NCBI GenBank assembly: GCA_947630735.1
Contig: CANRIR010000001.1
Span: 54,579-118,578, forward strand
DNA length: 64,000 nucleotides
Source of the DNA: an uncultured Marvinbryantia sp.
Lineage (GTDB): Bacteria; Bacillota; Clostridia; Lachnospirales; Lachnospiraceae
Reading direction: 5' to 3'
The notes beneath the pieces are model-generated. The model did no database searches. It saw only the letters and a program-made list of their open reading frames with translations, and had not been told where the DNA came from. The stretch's first letter is position 1, and each line of letters opens with the position of its first letter. The position numbers were made by a program, and so were the translations under genes. Positions 49,950 through 57,963 of the stretch are shown piece after piece.

Positions 49950-49986
49950 CGCCGGGCGGCAGATTTAGAAAAAGAGGAGGAACATT

Positions 49987-50208
49987 ATGAGAACATTGAA
50001 AGACGCAGGGGTGGGAAGCACCGTCACAGTGGCGAAACTGCACGGGGAAGGCCCGGTAAAGCGGCGCATCATGGACATGGGCATTACAAAGGGTGTGGAG
50101 ATCCAGGTCCGCAAGGTAGCGCCCCTGGGAGACCCGATGGAGCTGAACATCCGCGGGTATGAACTCTCCGTGCGCAAGGCGGATGCGGAAATGATAGAGA
50201 TCCAGTAG
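49987..50208 (+). CDS. feoA: FeoA family protein (second copy)
   Basis: A 73-aa SH3-like protein with the family pattern STVTVAKLHGEGPVKRRIMDMGI-TKGVEIQV and DPMELNIRGYELSVRKADAEMI. AGAGGAGG precedes ATG 49987. It lies 37 bases after the first feoA. Two tandem feoA genes before feoB are common in Clostridia. Confidence 0.93.
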   Translation: MRTLKDAGVGSTVTVAKLHGEGPVKRRIMDMGITKGVEIQVRKVAPLGDPMELNIRGYELSVRKADAEMIEIQ

Positions 50209-50232
50209 CGTGGATTATTTTTTTGATCATGA

Positions 50233-50248
50233 GTTAGAAGATGCTAAC
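50233..50248. promoter_or_regulatory. Metal-regulator operator 3, GTTAG-N6-CTAAC
   Basis: GTTAG-AAGATG-CTAAC between feoA2 and feoB. It sits inside a weak promoter (TTGATC at 50223, 16-base spacer, TAACTA at 50245) with the same relative geometry as operator 1, implying a second iron-controlled start for feoB. Confidence 0.65.
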
Positions 50249-50266
50249 TATTAGGAGGAGAAGACA

Positions 50267-52456
50267 ATGGCATTGAAAATTGCACTGGCGGGCAACCCGA
50301 ACAGCGGAAAAACCACCCTGTTCAACAGCCTGACCGGTTCCAACCAGTACGTGGGCAACTGGCCCGGCGTCACGGTAGAAAAGAAAGAGGGGCACCTGAA
50401 GGGAAAGAAGGACGTGGTCGTCCAGGATCTTCCCGGCATCTACTCGCTGTCCCCCTACACTCTGGAGGAAGTGGTCTCCAGAAATTATCTGGTAACGGAG
50501 AAGCCGGACGCCATTTTAAACATCGTGGACGGCACGAACATCGAGCGCAACCTGTATCTGACCACGCAGCTTCTGGAGCTGGGCATCCCGGTGGTCATCG
50601 CGGTCAACATGATCGATCTGGTGCGCAAAAACGGCGACCGGATCGATCTTGCGAAGCTGGGCGCGGGCCTTGGCTGCGAGGCGGTGGAGATGAGCGCCCT
50701 CAAATCCGAGGGGAGCGCGCAGGCCGCGGAGAAGGCCGCCGAGGCGGCGCAGAAAAAAGGCGCGCAGCCCGTCCGGCTTTACACGGGATGCGTGGAAAAA
50801 GCGGTGAGCGGCATCGAGCAGAAGATCAGCGGCAAAGTGGACGCGCAGTATCTGCGCTGGTACGCGGTAAAGCTGTTTGAGCGCGATGAGAAGGTGGTCG
50901 CGGAGCTGAAGCTGGACGAGAGCCTCTCACAGGAAATCGAGAAGTGCGTCGCGGCATGTGAAAAAGAGCTGGACGACGACGCGGAGAGCATCATTACCAA
51001 CCAGCGCTACACCTACATCAGCGGCGTGGTGGCGAAGGCCGTGAAAAAGAAGGGCGAGAAGCACAGGCTTACCGCGTCCGACCGCATCGACCGGATCGTT
51101 ACCAACCGTGTGCTGGCCCTGCCCATTTTTGCCGTGATCATGTTTGCGGTCTACGCGGTGGCCATGGGCAGCTTTCCGTTCTCCATCGGCACCATGGCGA
51201 CGAACTGGGTAAACGACGTGCTCTTTGGGGAAATTGTTCCGGGTGCGGTGGACGGAATACTTGCGGCACTGCACGTGGAGGGTGTATTATATTCTCTGAT
51301 CCAGGACGGCATCGTGGCCGGCGTGGGCGCGGTGCTCGGCTTTGTGCCCCAGATCCTGGTGCTGTTTGTGTTCCTGGCCATCATGGAGGATGTGGGCTAC
51401 ATGGCCCGCGTGGCCTTTATCATGGACCGCATTTTCCGCCGCTTCGGCCTGTCCGGTAAGAGCTTCATTCCCATGCTGGTGGCCACGGGCTGCGGCGTGC
51501 CGGGCGTCATGGCGTCGCGCACCATCGAGCAGGACCGCGACCGTAAGATGACCGTCATGACCACCACGTTCATTCCCTGCGGCGCGAAGATGCCCATTAT
51601 CGGCCTGATCGCCGGAGCCATCTTCGGAGGTTCCGCGCTGGTTTCGGTCTCCGCGTTTTTCATCGGCATCGGCGCGGTCATCCTGTCCGGCATTATGTTA
51701 AAGAAATTTAAGGCGTTCGCCGGGGAGCCTGCCCCGTTCGTCATGGAACTTCCGGCGTACCATGTGCCCTCCGTGGGCAACGTGCTGCGCGCCACCTGGG
51801 AGCGCGGATGGTCCTTCATCAAGAGGGCCGGAACCATCATCCTGATAAGCTCCATCGTCATCTGGTTCCTGCAGGGCTTCGGCTTTACGGACGGCGGCTT
51901 CGGCATGGTGGAGGACAACAACAGCTCTCTGCTGGCAGCCATCGGAAACGCGGTGGCCTGGATCTTCTACCCGCTGGGCTGGGTGGGCGACATGGCCTGG
52001 AAGGCGACCGTCGCCACCATTACCGGTCTGGTGGCCAAGGAAGAAGTGGTCTCCACTTTCGGTGTTCTGTACCAGTACGCGGGCGAGCTGTCCGAGTCCG
52101 GCGATGAGATCTGGGCGGCAGTGGGAGCGGACTTCACGGCGGTCACGGCTTACAGTTTCATGATCTTCAACCTGCTCTGCGCGCCGTGCTTCGCGGCCAT
52201 GGGAGCCATCCGCCGGGAGATGAACAACCGGAAATGGACCTGGGCGGCCATCGGCTATATGTGCGGGTTTGCCTATGTGACGGCCATGATCGTGTACCAG
52301 ATCGGCGGCCTGATCACCGGCGAGGCGGGTTTTAGCATCTTTACCGTCGCGGCGCTGGCGGCCCTGGCGGGCCTGATCTATCTGCTGGTGCGCAAAGGGT
52401 ATCAGCCGGAGCACGGACATTACATGGCGGCAGCGATGTCAGTCAATGCGCGATAG
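50267..52456 (+). CDS. feoB: Ferrous iron transport protein B
   Basis: A 729-aa GTP-gated Fe2+ importer. The N-terminal G domain shows G1 GNPNSGKTTLFN (residues 8-19), G2 GNWPGVTVEKKEG, G3 DLPGIYSLSPY and G4 NMID, followed by the helical GDI-like segment. The membrane part starts near residue 285 and contains the two Gate motifs (FIMDRIFRRFGLSGKSFIPMLV..GCGVPG and FIPCGAKMPIIG). Length is typical of clostridial FeoB. AGGAGGAG precedes ATG 50267. Regulated by the metal operators upstream; a Cys-rich accessory peptide follows. Confidence 0.96.
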   Translation: MALKIALAGNPNSGKTTLFNSLTGSNQYVGNWPGVTVEKKEGHLKGKKDVVVQDLPGIYSLSPYTLEEVVSRNYLVTEKPDAILNIVDGTNIERNLYLTTQLLELGIPVVIAVNMIDLVRKNGDRIDLAKLGAGLGCEAVEMSALKSEGSAQAAEKAAEAAQKKGAQPVRLYTGCVEKAVSGIEQKISGKVDAQYLRWYAVKLFERDEKVVAELKLDESLSQEIEKCVAACEKELDDDAESIITNQRYTYISGVVAKAVKKKGEKHRLTASDRIDRIVTNRVLALPIFAVIMFAVYAVAMGSFPFSIGTMATNWVNDVLFGEIVPGAVDGILAALHVEGVLYSLIQDGIVAGVGAVLGFVPQILVLFVFLAIMEDVGYMARVAFIMDRIFRRFGLSGKSFIPMLVATGCGVPGVMASRTIEQDRDRKMTVMTTTFIPCGAKMPIIGLIAGAIFGGSALVSVSAFFIGIGAVILSGIMLKKFKAFAGEPAPFVMELPAYHVPSVGNVLRATWERGWSFIKRAGTIILISSIVIWFLQGFGFTDGGFGMVEDNNSSLLAAIGNAVAWIFYPLGWVGDMAWKATVATITGLVAKEEVVSTFGVLYQYAGELSESGDEIWAAVGADFTAVTAYSFMIFNLLCAPCFAAMGAIRREMNNRKWTWAAIGYMCGFAYVTAMIVYQIGGLITGEAGFSIFTVAALAALAGLIYLLVRKGYQPEHGHYMAAAMSVNAR

Positions 52457-52477
52457 GTAAGCGAGTTTTGTCGATCA

Positions 52478-52625
52478 ATGCGCGCCAGGCAAGCGCGTGA
52501 AGCTGACATGCGGCACACGCGCGATGGAATATTTTGTCGGTTCATGCGCGCCAGGCAAGCGAGAGAAGCTGACATGCGGCACACGCGTGACGGAATATTT
52601 TGCCGGTTCGTGTGTGTTAAACAAG
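52478..52625. repeat. 66-bp intergenic tandem repeat after feoB
   Basis: Two full units starting ATGCGCGCCAGGCAAGCG at 52478 and 52544, with a degenerate third from about 52609 and a partial copy before (52442, overlapping the feoB end). It fills most of the 194-base gap to the next gene. Several frames stay open through it, but none has a convincing start. Confidence 0.88.
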
Positions 52626-52650
52626 AGCAAGAAAAAGAGGAGGCGAAGAG

Positions 52651-52827
52651 ATGTCCCCCATACTTGGAAATCTGATCGTGACAGCGGTTTTGGCAGGCGT
52701 GGTGGCGCTGGTGGTGCGCTCCCTGTGGAAATCGCGGAAAAACGGCTGCCACTGCAGCGGAGACTGCTGTTCCTGCGGCGGCTGCGGCAGCTCCAAAAAG
52801 AAAGCCCAAAATCCTTCTGATCCATAA
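52651..52827 (+). CDS. FeoB-associated Cys-rich membrane protein
   Basis: A 58-aa peptide: one membrane helix (LIVTAVLAGVVALVVRSLW) followed by a basic stretch and a Cys cluster CHCSGDCCSCGGCG with six Cys in fourteen residues, then a Lys-rich tail. This is the layout of the FeoB-associated Cys-rich membrane family that lies at the end of feo operons. AGAGGAGG precedes ATG 52651. It may handle Fe2+ at the pore or tune FeoB. Confidence 0.9.
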   Translation: MSPILGNLIVTAVLAGVVALVVRSLWKSRKNGCHCSGDCCSCGGCGSSKKKAQNPSDP

Positions 52828-52841
52828 AAATTAGAGAAAGC

Positions 52842-52903
52842 AAAAAAGCCCCGTTCGGAACTTTTCGGGAACCATCCCGAAGAACCGGACGAGGCTTTTT
52901 TGT
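52842..52903. terminator. Bidirectional terminator between the feo operon and mecA
   Basis: A-run, stem AAAGCCCCGTTCGG paired with CCGGACGAGGCTTT (one bulge), inner TTCGGGA/TCCCGAA pairing, T-run. It serves both convergent units. Confidence 0.88.
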
Positions 52904-52922
52904 AATTTACACAGTTGAGATA

Positions 52923-53672
52923 TTAACGGATCGCGCCCAGCTTCTGCAGAGCCTCGTCCGCGATGACGAGGGTGCCGTGCTCGGACAGATAGCCGAAAGC
53001 GCCGGGCGAATATTTGCAGGTAGCTCCGTACTCGGAGACGGTGTTGCAGATGCGGTTAAACTCCTCCGGCGTGTGCCGGGAGCTGTGCAGGAACAGATAA
53101 AATTCTTCGGTCTCCGGGTGTTTGTACAGGGAGTTGAGCCCCTGATAGCTTCCAAAGAGCACCTGCGCCGCGCGGATCACGTCGTCCAGGTCGTCGAAGC
53201 AGTACAGGCGGATGACATCCACCGGGAGCTCCTCTGTGTCGGGCGCCTCTGCCTTGGCATCGCCCTCCGCTTTTGCGAGCAGATTTTTGTGGGCTTCCCG
53301 CAGCTTGCGGAAAAGATTCAGGATATCGTCCGCTCCCTCCAGTTTCAGGGAGGAGAGGGAATTTCCTGTATCGGATGGATCGCCGCCCGGGGCAAACTTG
53401 GCAAAGCGGGTGTCCAGCTCATCCGGATCCTCCACCTTTGTGATGATCAGGACCAGAGAATCCGAAGACATGGGAATTGCTTCTATCATAATGGGAATGT
53501 CGTTTGCCTCGAAACCAAATTCATATGCGGCCTGCTGCATCATTTCGCGGAACAGGGATTTTGCCCGCTCGCTGCCGTAGGCGAGTTCCAGCAGATTCAA
53601 ATGACGGATCGCCAAATCTTCGCGCGTCAGTGTGCAGCGTATCTGGTTGTCATTCAATTTTTCCAGTTTCAT
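52923..53672 (-). CDS. mecA: Adaptor protein MecA
   Basis: A 249-aa adaptor that brings substrates to ClpC. The N-terminal substrate-binding domain begins MKLEKLNDNQIRCTLTREDL (residues 1-20) and includes the EANDIPIMIEAIPMSSDSLVL pattern. An acidic linker (about 95-150) separates it from the ClpC-binding domain (RLYCFDDLDDVIRAAQVL, then LYLFLHSSRHT-type strands and EFNRICNTVSEYG). The start at 53672 with GAGGAG upstream is preferred over a five-residue longer form. Regulated proteolysis of competence or sporulation factors is the usual role. Confidence 0.93.
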   Translation of the reverse strand: MKLEKLNDNQIRCTLTREDLAIRHLNLLELAYGSERAKSLFREMMQQAAYEFGFEANDIPIMIEAIPMSSDSLVLIITKVEDPDELDTRFAKFAPGGDPSDTGNSLSSLKLEGADDILNLFRKLREAHKNLLAKAEGDAKAEAPDTEELPVDVIRLYCFDDLDDVIRAAQVLFGSYQGLNSLYKHPETEEFYLFLHSSRHTPEEFNRICNTVSEYGATCKYSPGAFGYLSEHGTLVIADEALQKLGAIR

Positions 53673-53734
53673 GAAACCACTCCTCACTTCATTATTACCA
53701 TATATAAATATTCCCTTGCGTCCTTTACAATCAC

Positions 53735-53763
53735 AGTATAACCTACTTTGTCAGAAAATGCAA
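53735..53763 (-). promoter_or_regulatory. Promoter of mecA
   Basis: Minus strand TTGCAT (53758-53763), 17-base spacer, TATACT (53735-53740). Confidence 0.6.
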
Positions 53764-53820
53764 AGGAAAAGCATGGGGTTAAATATGAAAAAATTATGAA
53801 ATATTTTTGGAAAAAAAGAC

Positions 53821-53849
53821 TTGCATTTGAGACTCAAACTATATATAAT
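53821..53849 (+). promoter_or_regulatory. Promoter with embedded palindrome before the small gene pair
   Basis: TTGCAT (53821-53826), 17-base spacer, TATAAT (53844-53849). The spacer holds a perfect palindrome TTTGAG-A-CTCAAA (53826-53838), placed to act as an operator. Confidence 0.65.
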
Positions 53850-53898
53850 ATACAATATGAGAAGGATAAATAATGAAATCACGCAGGAAAGGAGGAGC

Positions 53899-54012
53899 AT
53901 GAGAAGAAAATTCAGGCTATACCACAGTCCTTCTCGGAGAAAACGTGCCGCAGGGAAAATATATCACGATTGCACCAAAAGGAATGGCCCTGCCGCAAAA
54001 GAAAGTGAGTGA
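53899..54012 (+). CDS. Short basic peptide (37 aa), possible leader
   Basis: Begins MRRKFRLYHSPSRRKRAAG and ends AAKESE; very basic, no membrane segment. A strong SD (AAAGGAGG) sits right before ATG 53899 and a consensus-like promoter lies 50 bases upstream. Its TGA stop overlaps the GTG start of the next ORF (GTGA), the arrangement of translational coupling. It may be a true peptide or only a leader that loads ribosomes for the next gene. Not recognised as a family. Confidence 0.45.
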   Translation: MRRKFRLYHSPSRRKRAAGKIYHDCTKRNGPAAKESE

Positions 54013-54323
54013 GGAACATCAGGAACAGAGAACAACACGATGCCATGCAGCCCGCCGGCGGCAGAGACAGAGATATCAAAAGCAGCAGCCTTTATCAGGA
54101 GCTGAACCGCTACCAGGAAAATGGGATAAGTCTCTGGCTGAACGGCAGGCCGAGCACCTCTTATCAGATTGCGGAATGTGTACGCGAAAAAACAGATTAC
54201 ATGCGTGATTATCAGACTGATGGCCGGAATCAGATATGTGGTATAGGGTTCGACCGGATCAGAAAAGACAGCCAACAGGCAGCACAAAACCCTTGCGTAA
54301 AAAAACATGTGTATAAAACTTAA
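54009..54323 (+). CDS. Small hypothetical protein (104 aa)
   Basis: Start GTG 54009 overlaps the stop of the upstream peptide by four bases; no SD of its own. The middle looks like a folded domain: SLYQELNRYQENGISLWLNG, then RPSTSYQIAECVRE and YMRDYQ followed by GIGFDRIRKD. The ends are less protein-like. No signal peptide, membrane span or metal motif. I do not recognise the family. The regulated-looking promoter and coupling argue that it is expressed. An in-frame ATG exists at 54045. Confidence 0.5.
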   Translation: MRNIRNREQHDAMQPAGGRDRDIKSSSLYQELNRYQENGISLWLNGRPSTSYQIAECVREKTDYMRDYQTDGRNQICGIGFDRIRKDSQQAAQNPCVKKHVYKT

Positions 54324-54420
54324 GTATATATGAATATTTTCTGAAAAAGTCGAAATTTGTTAGAAGAACGGGAAAAGGTGTGCTATACTGAGAAAAAAGC
54401 GGAAAACGGGAGGAAAACAC

Positions 54421-56118
54421 ATGAAGAAAAAAGCAGCGCCGCTTATGTCCGCCGCGGTTCTTCTGGTGGTAGTAGCTGCAATCGTTCTCATCACAAATAT
54501 TGTGAAAAAATATACACCCACATCGGAAGTCATGGACGGCATGGAGTACTTTCAGCTGAGCGGCGAAGATCAGGCCGCGCTGATCCTGCACGGCAGGGTC
54601 TCCGACTATCAGGGCATCCTGTCGGACGATACCTGCTATGTGGATTTCGATGCGGTAAAAGAGCAGCTGAACGACCGTTTCTACTGGGATGCAGAGGCAA
54701 ACCTGATGAGGTACACCACACCCACGGAGATCATAGAAATCCCGGCGGGCGGTTCACAGTATACGACCACGGGACGCACCGGCAATACGGACTATGAGAT
54801 CGTAAAAGTGGACGGAGCGAAGACCTACCTGGCGCTGGAGTTTGTAAAGCAGTACACCAATCTGGAATACGAGCTCTACCGCGATCCAAACCGCATCGTC
54901 ATCACCAACGACTGGGGAAGCAGGGAAGTGGCGGACATCCGAAAGAAGAGCAAAGTGCGCTATCAGGGCGGCATCAAGAGTCCTGTTCTGACGGAGGCGG
55001 AGAAAAACGAGACCGTCACGGTTCTGGAGCCGATGGAGGACTGGACCGGCATCCTCACGCAGGACGGCTATTTCGGCTATGTGAAAAACGACCGCCTGGT
55101 CAACCAGCGCACAGAAGAGCTGGAGCGGGAATTTGAGGAGCCGGAATATACATCCGTGGTCAAAGACCATAAGATCAACATGGTGTGGCACCATATCGCC
55201 TCGATGGATTCCAACTACGGCATCATCTACGATATCGCGTCGGTCAAGGGTGTGAACACCATATCGCCCACCTGGTTTTCCATCGCGGACAACGAGGGGA
55301 ACGTAAGCTCCCTCGCCCTGGAGGATTACGTGGAGACGGCGCACCGTAACGGCATGGAGGTGTGGCCGCTGATCGACAACTTCAGCGAGAATGTGGACAC
55401 CACCAGGGTGCTGACGGCCACCGCGTCCCGCGACCAGATCGTTAAACAGCTCATCGCTTCCGCCATCCAGTACGGGTTTGACGGGGTCAACGTAGATTTT
55501 GAGAACATCCCGGAGGAGGCGGCGGACGCGTATATACAGTTTATCCGCGAGCTGTCCGTGAGGTGCCGGGCAAACGGCCTGGTGCTGTCTGTGGATGTGC
55601 CGGTGCCCATGCCCTTCAACGAGCATTACAACCGCGAAGAACTGGGCAGGGTCTGCGACTATGTGGTCGTCATGGGCTATGACGAGCATTACTACGGCTC
55701 CGACGCGGGGTCTGTGGCAAGCCTGGGGTTTGAGAACCAGGGTATCTTAGATACCAGGGAGACGGTGCCCGCGGAAAAGATCATCAGCGGGATCCCGTTC
55801 TTCACCAGGCTCTGGAACACGACTGTTGGCGAGGATGGAACCGCGGACGTCACCAGCGAGGCGATGGGCATGACGGAGGCCTGGCAGACGCTGGAGAACA
55901 ACGGGGTGGAGGCTTCCTGGGACGAGGAGACCATGCAGAACTACGCGGAATTTGAGGGGGATGACGGGTCCCTGTATCAGATCTGGCTGGAGGATGAAAG
56001 GTCCATCGAGGAAAAGATGATCCTCGTGAAGGATTATGGCCTCGGAGGAGTCGCCGCCTGGCGTCTGGGCCTGGAGGACGACGCTGTGTGGGATATCATA
56101 TTAAAATATGTGAACTGA
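54421..56118 (+). CDS. GH18 family glycosidase (spore-wall/chitinase-like)
   Basis: A 565-aa exported or membrane-anchored enzyme. The N-terminal helix (residues 8-28) is a signal anchor. Then come a copper-amine-oxidase-N-like domain (about 60-165), an SH3-like domain (about 178-228; SKVRYQGGIKSPVLTEAEKNE) and the GH18 barrel from about 240 (INMVWHHIASMDSNYG). The catalytic motif DGVNVDFENIP at about 354-364 has the DXXDXDXE Glu, and the barrel continues with VVVMGYDEHY and WRLGLED. This order is that of YaaH/YdhD-like spore peptidoglycan or chitin-type N-acetylglucosaminidases. Upstream of amidase and spoIID, consistent with peptidoglycan work. Confidence 0.9.
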   Translation: MKKKAAPLMSAAVLLVVVAAIVLITNIVKKYTPTSEVMDGMEYFQLSGEDQAALILHGRVSDYQGILSDDTCYVDFDAVKEQLNDRFYWDAEANLMRYTTPTEIIEIPAGGSQYTTTGRTGNTDYEIVKVDGAKTYLALEFVKQYTNLEYELYRDPNRIVITNDWGSREVADIRKKSKVRYQGGIKSPVLTEAEKNETVTVLEPMEDWTGILTQDGYFGYVKNDRLVNQRTEELEREFEEPEYTSVVKDHKINMVWHHIASMDSNYGIIYDIASVKGVNTISPTWFSIADNEGNVSSLALEDYVETAHRNGMEVWPLIDNFSENVDTTRVLTATASRDQIVKQLIASAIQYGFDGVNVDFENIPEEAADAYIQFIRELSVRCRANGLVLSVDVPVPMPFNEHYNREELGRVCDYVVVMGYDEHYYGSDAGSVASLGFENQGILDTRETVPAEKIISGIPFFTRLWNTTVGEDGTADVTSEAMGMTEAWQTLENNGVEASWDEETMQNYAEFEGDDGSLYQIWLEDERSIEEKMILVKDYGLGGVAAWRLGLEDDAVWDIILKYVN

Positions 56119-56173
56119 CAGCGAAGCGCGCCGCCGGCCTGTCCGGAAACGAGCTCGTGTGGTAAAAGCCATT

Positions 56174-56217
56174 CCCCGCTGCATATACTGTATCAAGTAT
56201 GTGCGGCGGGGTATTTT
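56174..56217 (+). terminator. Terminator-like hairpin after the GH18 gene
   Basis: Sixteen-base arms (CCCCGCTGCATATACT against AGTATGTGCGGCGGGG, two G-U pairs), six-base loop, then TATTTTT. The 3' arm GGCGGGG could also act as SD of the next gene. Confidence 0.65.
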
Positions 56218-56218
56218 T

Positions 56219-56974
56219 GTGCGAAGAGGAAAAACGAAGAGACGGCTGGAATTTTTCATGACGGTGCTGATCCTGGCGGGATCGTTCTACATAGGGAGGC
56301 TTGGGGCGGGGGTGGTGGCGTCCGCGCGCCTGGCAAAAGAGGCGGGAACAGCCGAGACCGAAAGCGGGACGGACGATAGGTGGAAGGACGGGATCACCGT
56401 GGCGGTGGATGCGGGGCACGGCGGAGTGGACTCCGGGAAGGTGGGCGTGAACAACGCCCTGGAAAAAGAGATCAACCTGGCCATCGCCGGCAGGCTGAAG
56501 GCGCTGCTGGAGGAGGAAGGCATTGCCGTTGTGATGACCCGCGAGGGAGACGGCGGGCTGTACGACGAGGGGGAATCCAACAAAAAGCAGCAGGACATGA
56601 AGCGGCGCTGCGCGCGGATCAACGAGTCGGACGCCCTGCTGGCTGTCAGCATCCATCAGAACAGCTACACGGATCCCTCGGTGAAAGGCCCGCAGGTGTT
56701 TTTCTATGAAAATTCCGCCGGGGGCAAAAAGCTCGCGTCCATCCTGCAGACATCCCTGAATGAGACGCTAAAGATCGAGCGGCCGAGGGAGTGCAGGGCG
56801 AACGACAGCTATTATCTGCTGCGAAAGACCGAGGTTCCCACCGTCATCGCGGAATGCGGGTTTTTGAGCAGCCCGGACGAGGCGGAAAAGCTGGTCATGT
56901 CCGATTATCAGGAAAAGGTGGCGCAGGCCCTGTGCGATGGGATCCTGGAATACGCCCGGGAGGAGCATATCTGA
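56219..56974 (+). CDS. N-acetylmuramoyl-L-alanine amidase, CwlD-like
   Basis: A 251-aa Amidase_3 zinc enzyme. N-terminal signal anchor (FFMTVLILAGSFYIGRL). Zinc ligands: His in VAVDAGHGGVDSG, Glu in NALEKEINLAIAGRL, His in AVSIHQNSY; the catalytic Glu is in VIAECGFLSSPDEA. It resembles CwlD, which helps make muramic-delta-lactam in spore cortex. Start uncertain: GTG 56219 lies just after the hairpin; ATG 56258 and GTG 56159 are alternatives. It is followed by spoIID. Confidence 0.85.
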   Translation: MRRGKTKRRLEFFMTVLILAGSFYIGRLGAGVVASARLAKEAGTAETESGTDDRWKDGITVAVDAGHGGVDSGKVGVNNALEKEINLAIAGRLKALLEEEGIAVVMTREGDGGLYDEGESNKKQQDMKRRCARINESDALLAVSIHQNSYTDPSVKGPQVFFYENSAGGKKLASILQTSLNETLKIERPRECRANDSYYLLRKTEVPTVIAECGFLSSPDEAEKLVMSDYQEKVAQALCDGILEYAREEHI

Positions 56975-56978
56975 AAGA

Positions 56979-57008
56979 GTCATAAAATGCGCGGCCCTCT
57001 CATAGAAT
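56979..57008 (+). promoter_or_regulatory. Candidate sigma-E promoter of spoIID
   Basis: GTCATAAA (56979-56986), 14-base spacer, CATAGAAT (57001-57008), close to the known sigma-E pattern. It overlaps the 5' half of the hairpin at 56995-57020. Confidence 0.5.
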
Positions 57009-57020
57009 ACTATGAGAGGG
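56995..57020 (+). promoter_or_regulatory. Hairpin containing the spoIID Shine-Dalgarno
   Basis: Perfect stem CCCTCTCATAG/CTATGAGAGGG with loop AATA. The 3' arm includes GAGAGGG, seven bases before ATG 57028, so on a read-through transcript the SD would be sequestered. Confidence 0.6.
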
Positions 57021-57027
57021 TATCTAT

Positions 57028-57876
57028 ATGAGAAAAAAGACGGAGTTTATCCTCGCGGGGATCCTCGCCGTGCTGGTCCTGCCCCTTGCGCTTACGTTCC
57101 TGCTGGGCGGGCGGATGGACGAGATCTACCGCGCGATCAAAAATGAGATGGAATATATTTTTGTGAAGACCAACAGCGGGGTCCTGGAGATGGATCTGGA
57201 GGAGTATGTGCTGAAAACAGCCGCCGCGCAGATTCCTCTGGGGTATGACCTGGAGGCCTTAAAGGCGCAGATGGTCCTGGTGCGGACAGATCTGTACCGG
57301 CAGATGGAGGAGAACGGGGAAGTGCAGCAGGAGGATTATCTGACCATGGAGGAGCTCTCCCGCGCCGGCGTGGCGGACAAGTTCCTGCGGGCGCAGCGGG
57401 AGACGGCCGGCAGGATCCTGACCTGGGAGGACAAGCCCATTCTGGCCTCGTTCCACGCCGTCAGCGCGGGGCACACCAGGGACGCCGGGGAAGTCTTCGG
57501 GGTGGAAGACTACCCGTATCTGGTGTCGAAGGTGTGTCCCTCGGATGAGACCGCCCCGGAGGGGCAGAGCGTCGTGCAGATCGACAGCGCCTGGGCGAAG
57601 ATGGAGATCGCGAAGCGGGACAGCGCGGGCTATGTGCAGCAGCTGCGCCTGGAGGACGAGGTGTTTTCCGGGGAAGAGTTCCGCAATCTTCTGGGTCTGC
57701 CCTCGGCCAATTTTGAGGTGCAGACGGATGCGGACGGCGTTTTTCTGACGGTCCGCGGTGTGGGGCACGGACTTGGCATGAGCCAGTACACCGCCCAGCA
57801 GATGGCGCTCACCGGCAAGAATTACAAAGAGATCCTGTCGTATTTCTTTCCCGGCACGCGGCTTGTGAAGGAGTAA
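57028..57876 (+). CDS. spoIID: Stage II sporulation protein D-like lytic transglycosylase
   Basis: A 282-aa membrane-anchored enzyme of the SpoIID/LytB family that cuts glycan strands during engulfment. One N-terminal helix (residues 6-28). Family motifs: MDLEEYVLKTAAAQIPLGYDLEALKAQMVLVRT (catalytic region Glu), FHAVSAGHTRDAGEVFG and the C-terminal GVGHGLGMSQYTAQQMAL. GAGAGGG precedes ATG 57028. It lies before a spoIIQ-like gene, the usual clostridial order. Expected mother-cell (sigma-E) expression fits the candidate promoter. Confidence 0.93.
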   Translation: MRKKTEFILAGILAVLVLPLALTFLLGGRMDEIYRAIKNEMEYIFVKTNSGVLEMDLEEYVLKTAAAQIPLGYDLEALKAQMVLVRTDLYRQMEENGEVQQEDYLTMEELSRAGVADKFLRAQRETAGRILTWEDKPILASFHAVSAGHTRDAGEVFGVEDYPYLVSKVCPSDETAPEGQSVVQIDSAWAKMEIAKRDSAGYVQQLRLEDEVFSGEEFRNLLGLPSANFEVQTDADGVFLTVRGVGHGLGMSQYTAQQMALTGKNYKEILSYFFPGTRLVKE

Positions 57877-57896
57877 AAACACGCCGACGAATTTTT

Positions 57897-57924
57897 GCAT
57901 AAATCACTTAATTGTGGAAAAGCT
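57897..57924 (+). promoter_or_regulatory. Candidate sigma-F promoter of the spoIIQ-like gene
   Basis: GCATA (57897-57901), 14-base spacer, GGAAAAGCT (57916-57924), resembling the sigma-F pattern. Confidence 0.4.
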
Positions 57925-57963
57925 ATGGTTATAACCACAATGAACATCATAGGAGTGACGAAT

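Noticed and set aside
52478..52675. 65-aa ORF made of the 66-bp repeat after feoB
   Set aside because: No SD, several frames equally open, and it runs into the true start of the Cys-rich peptide gene.
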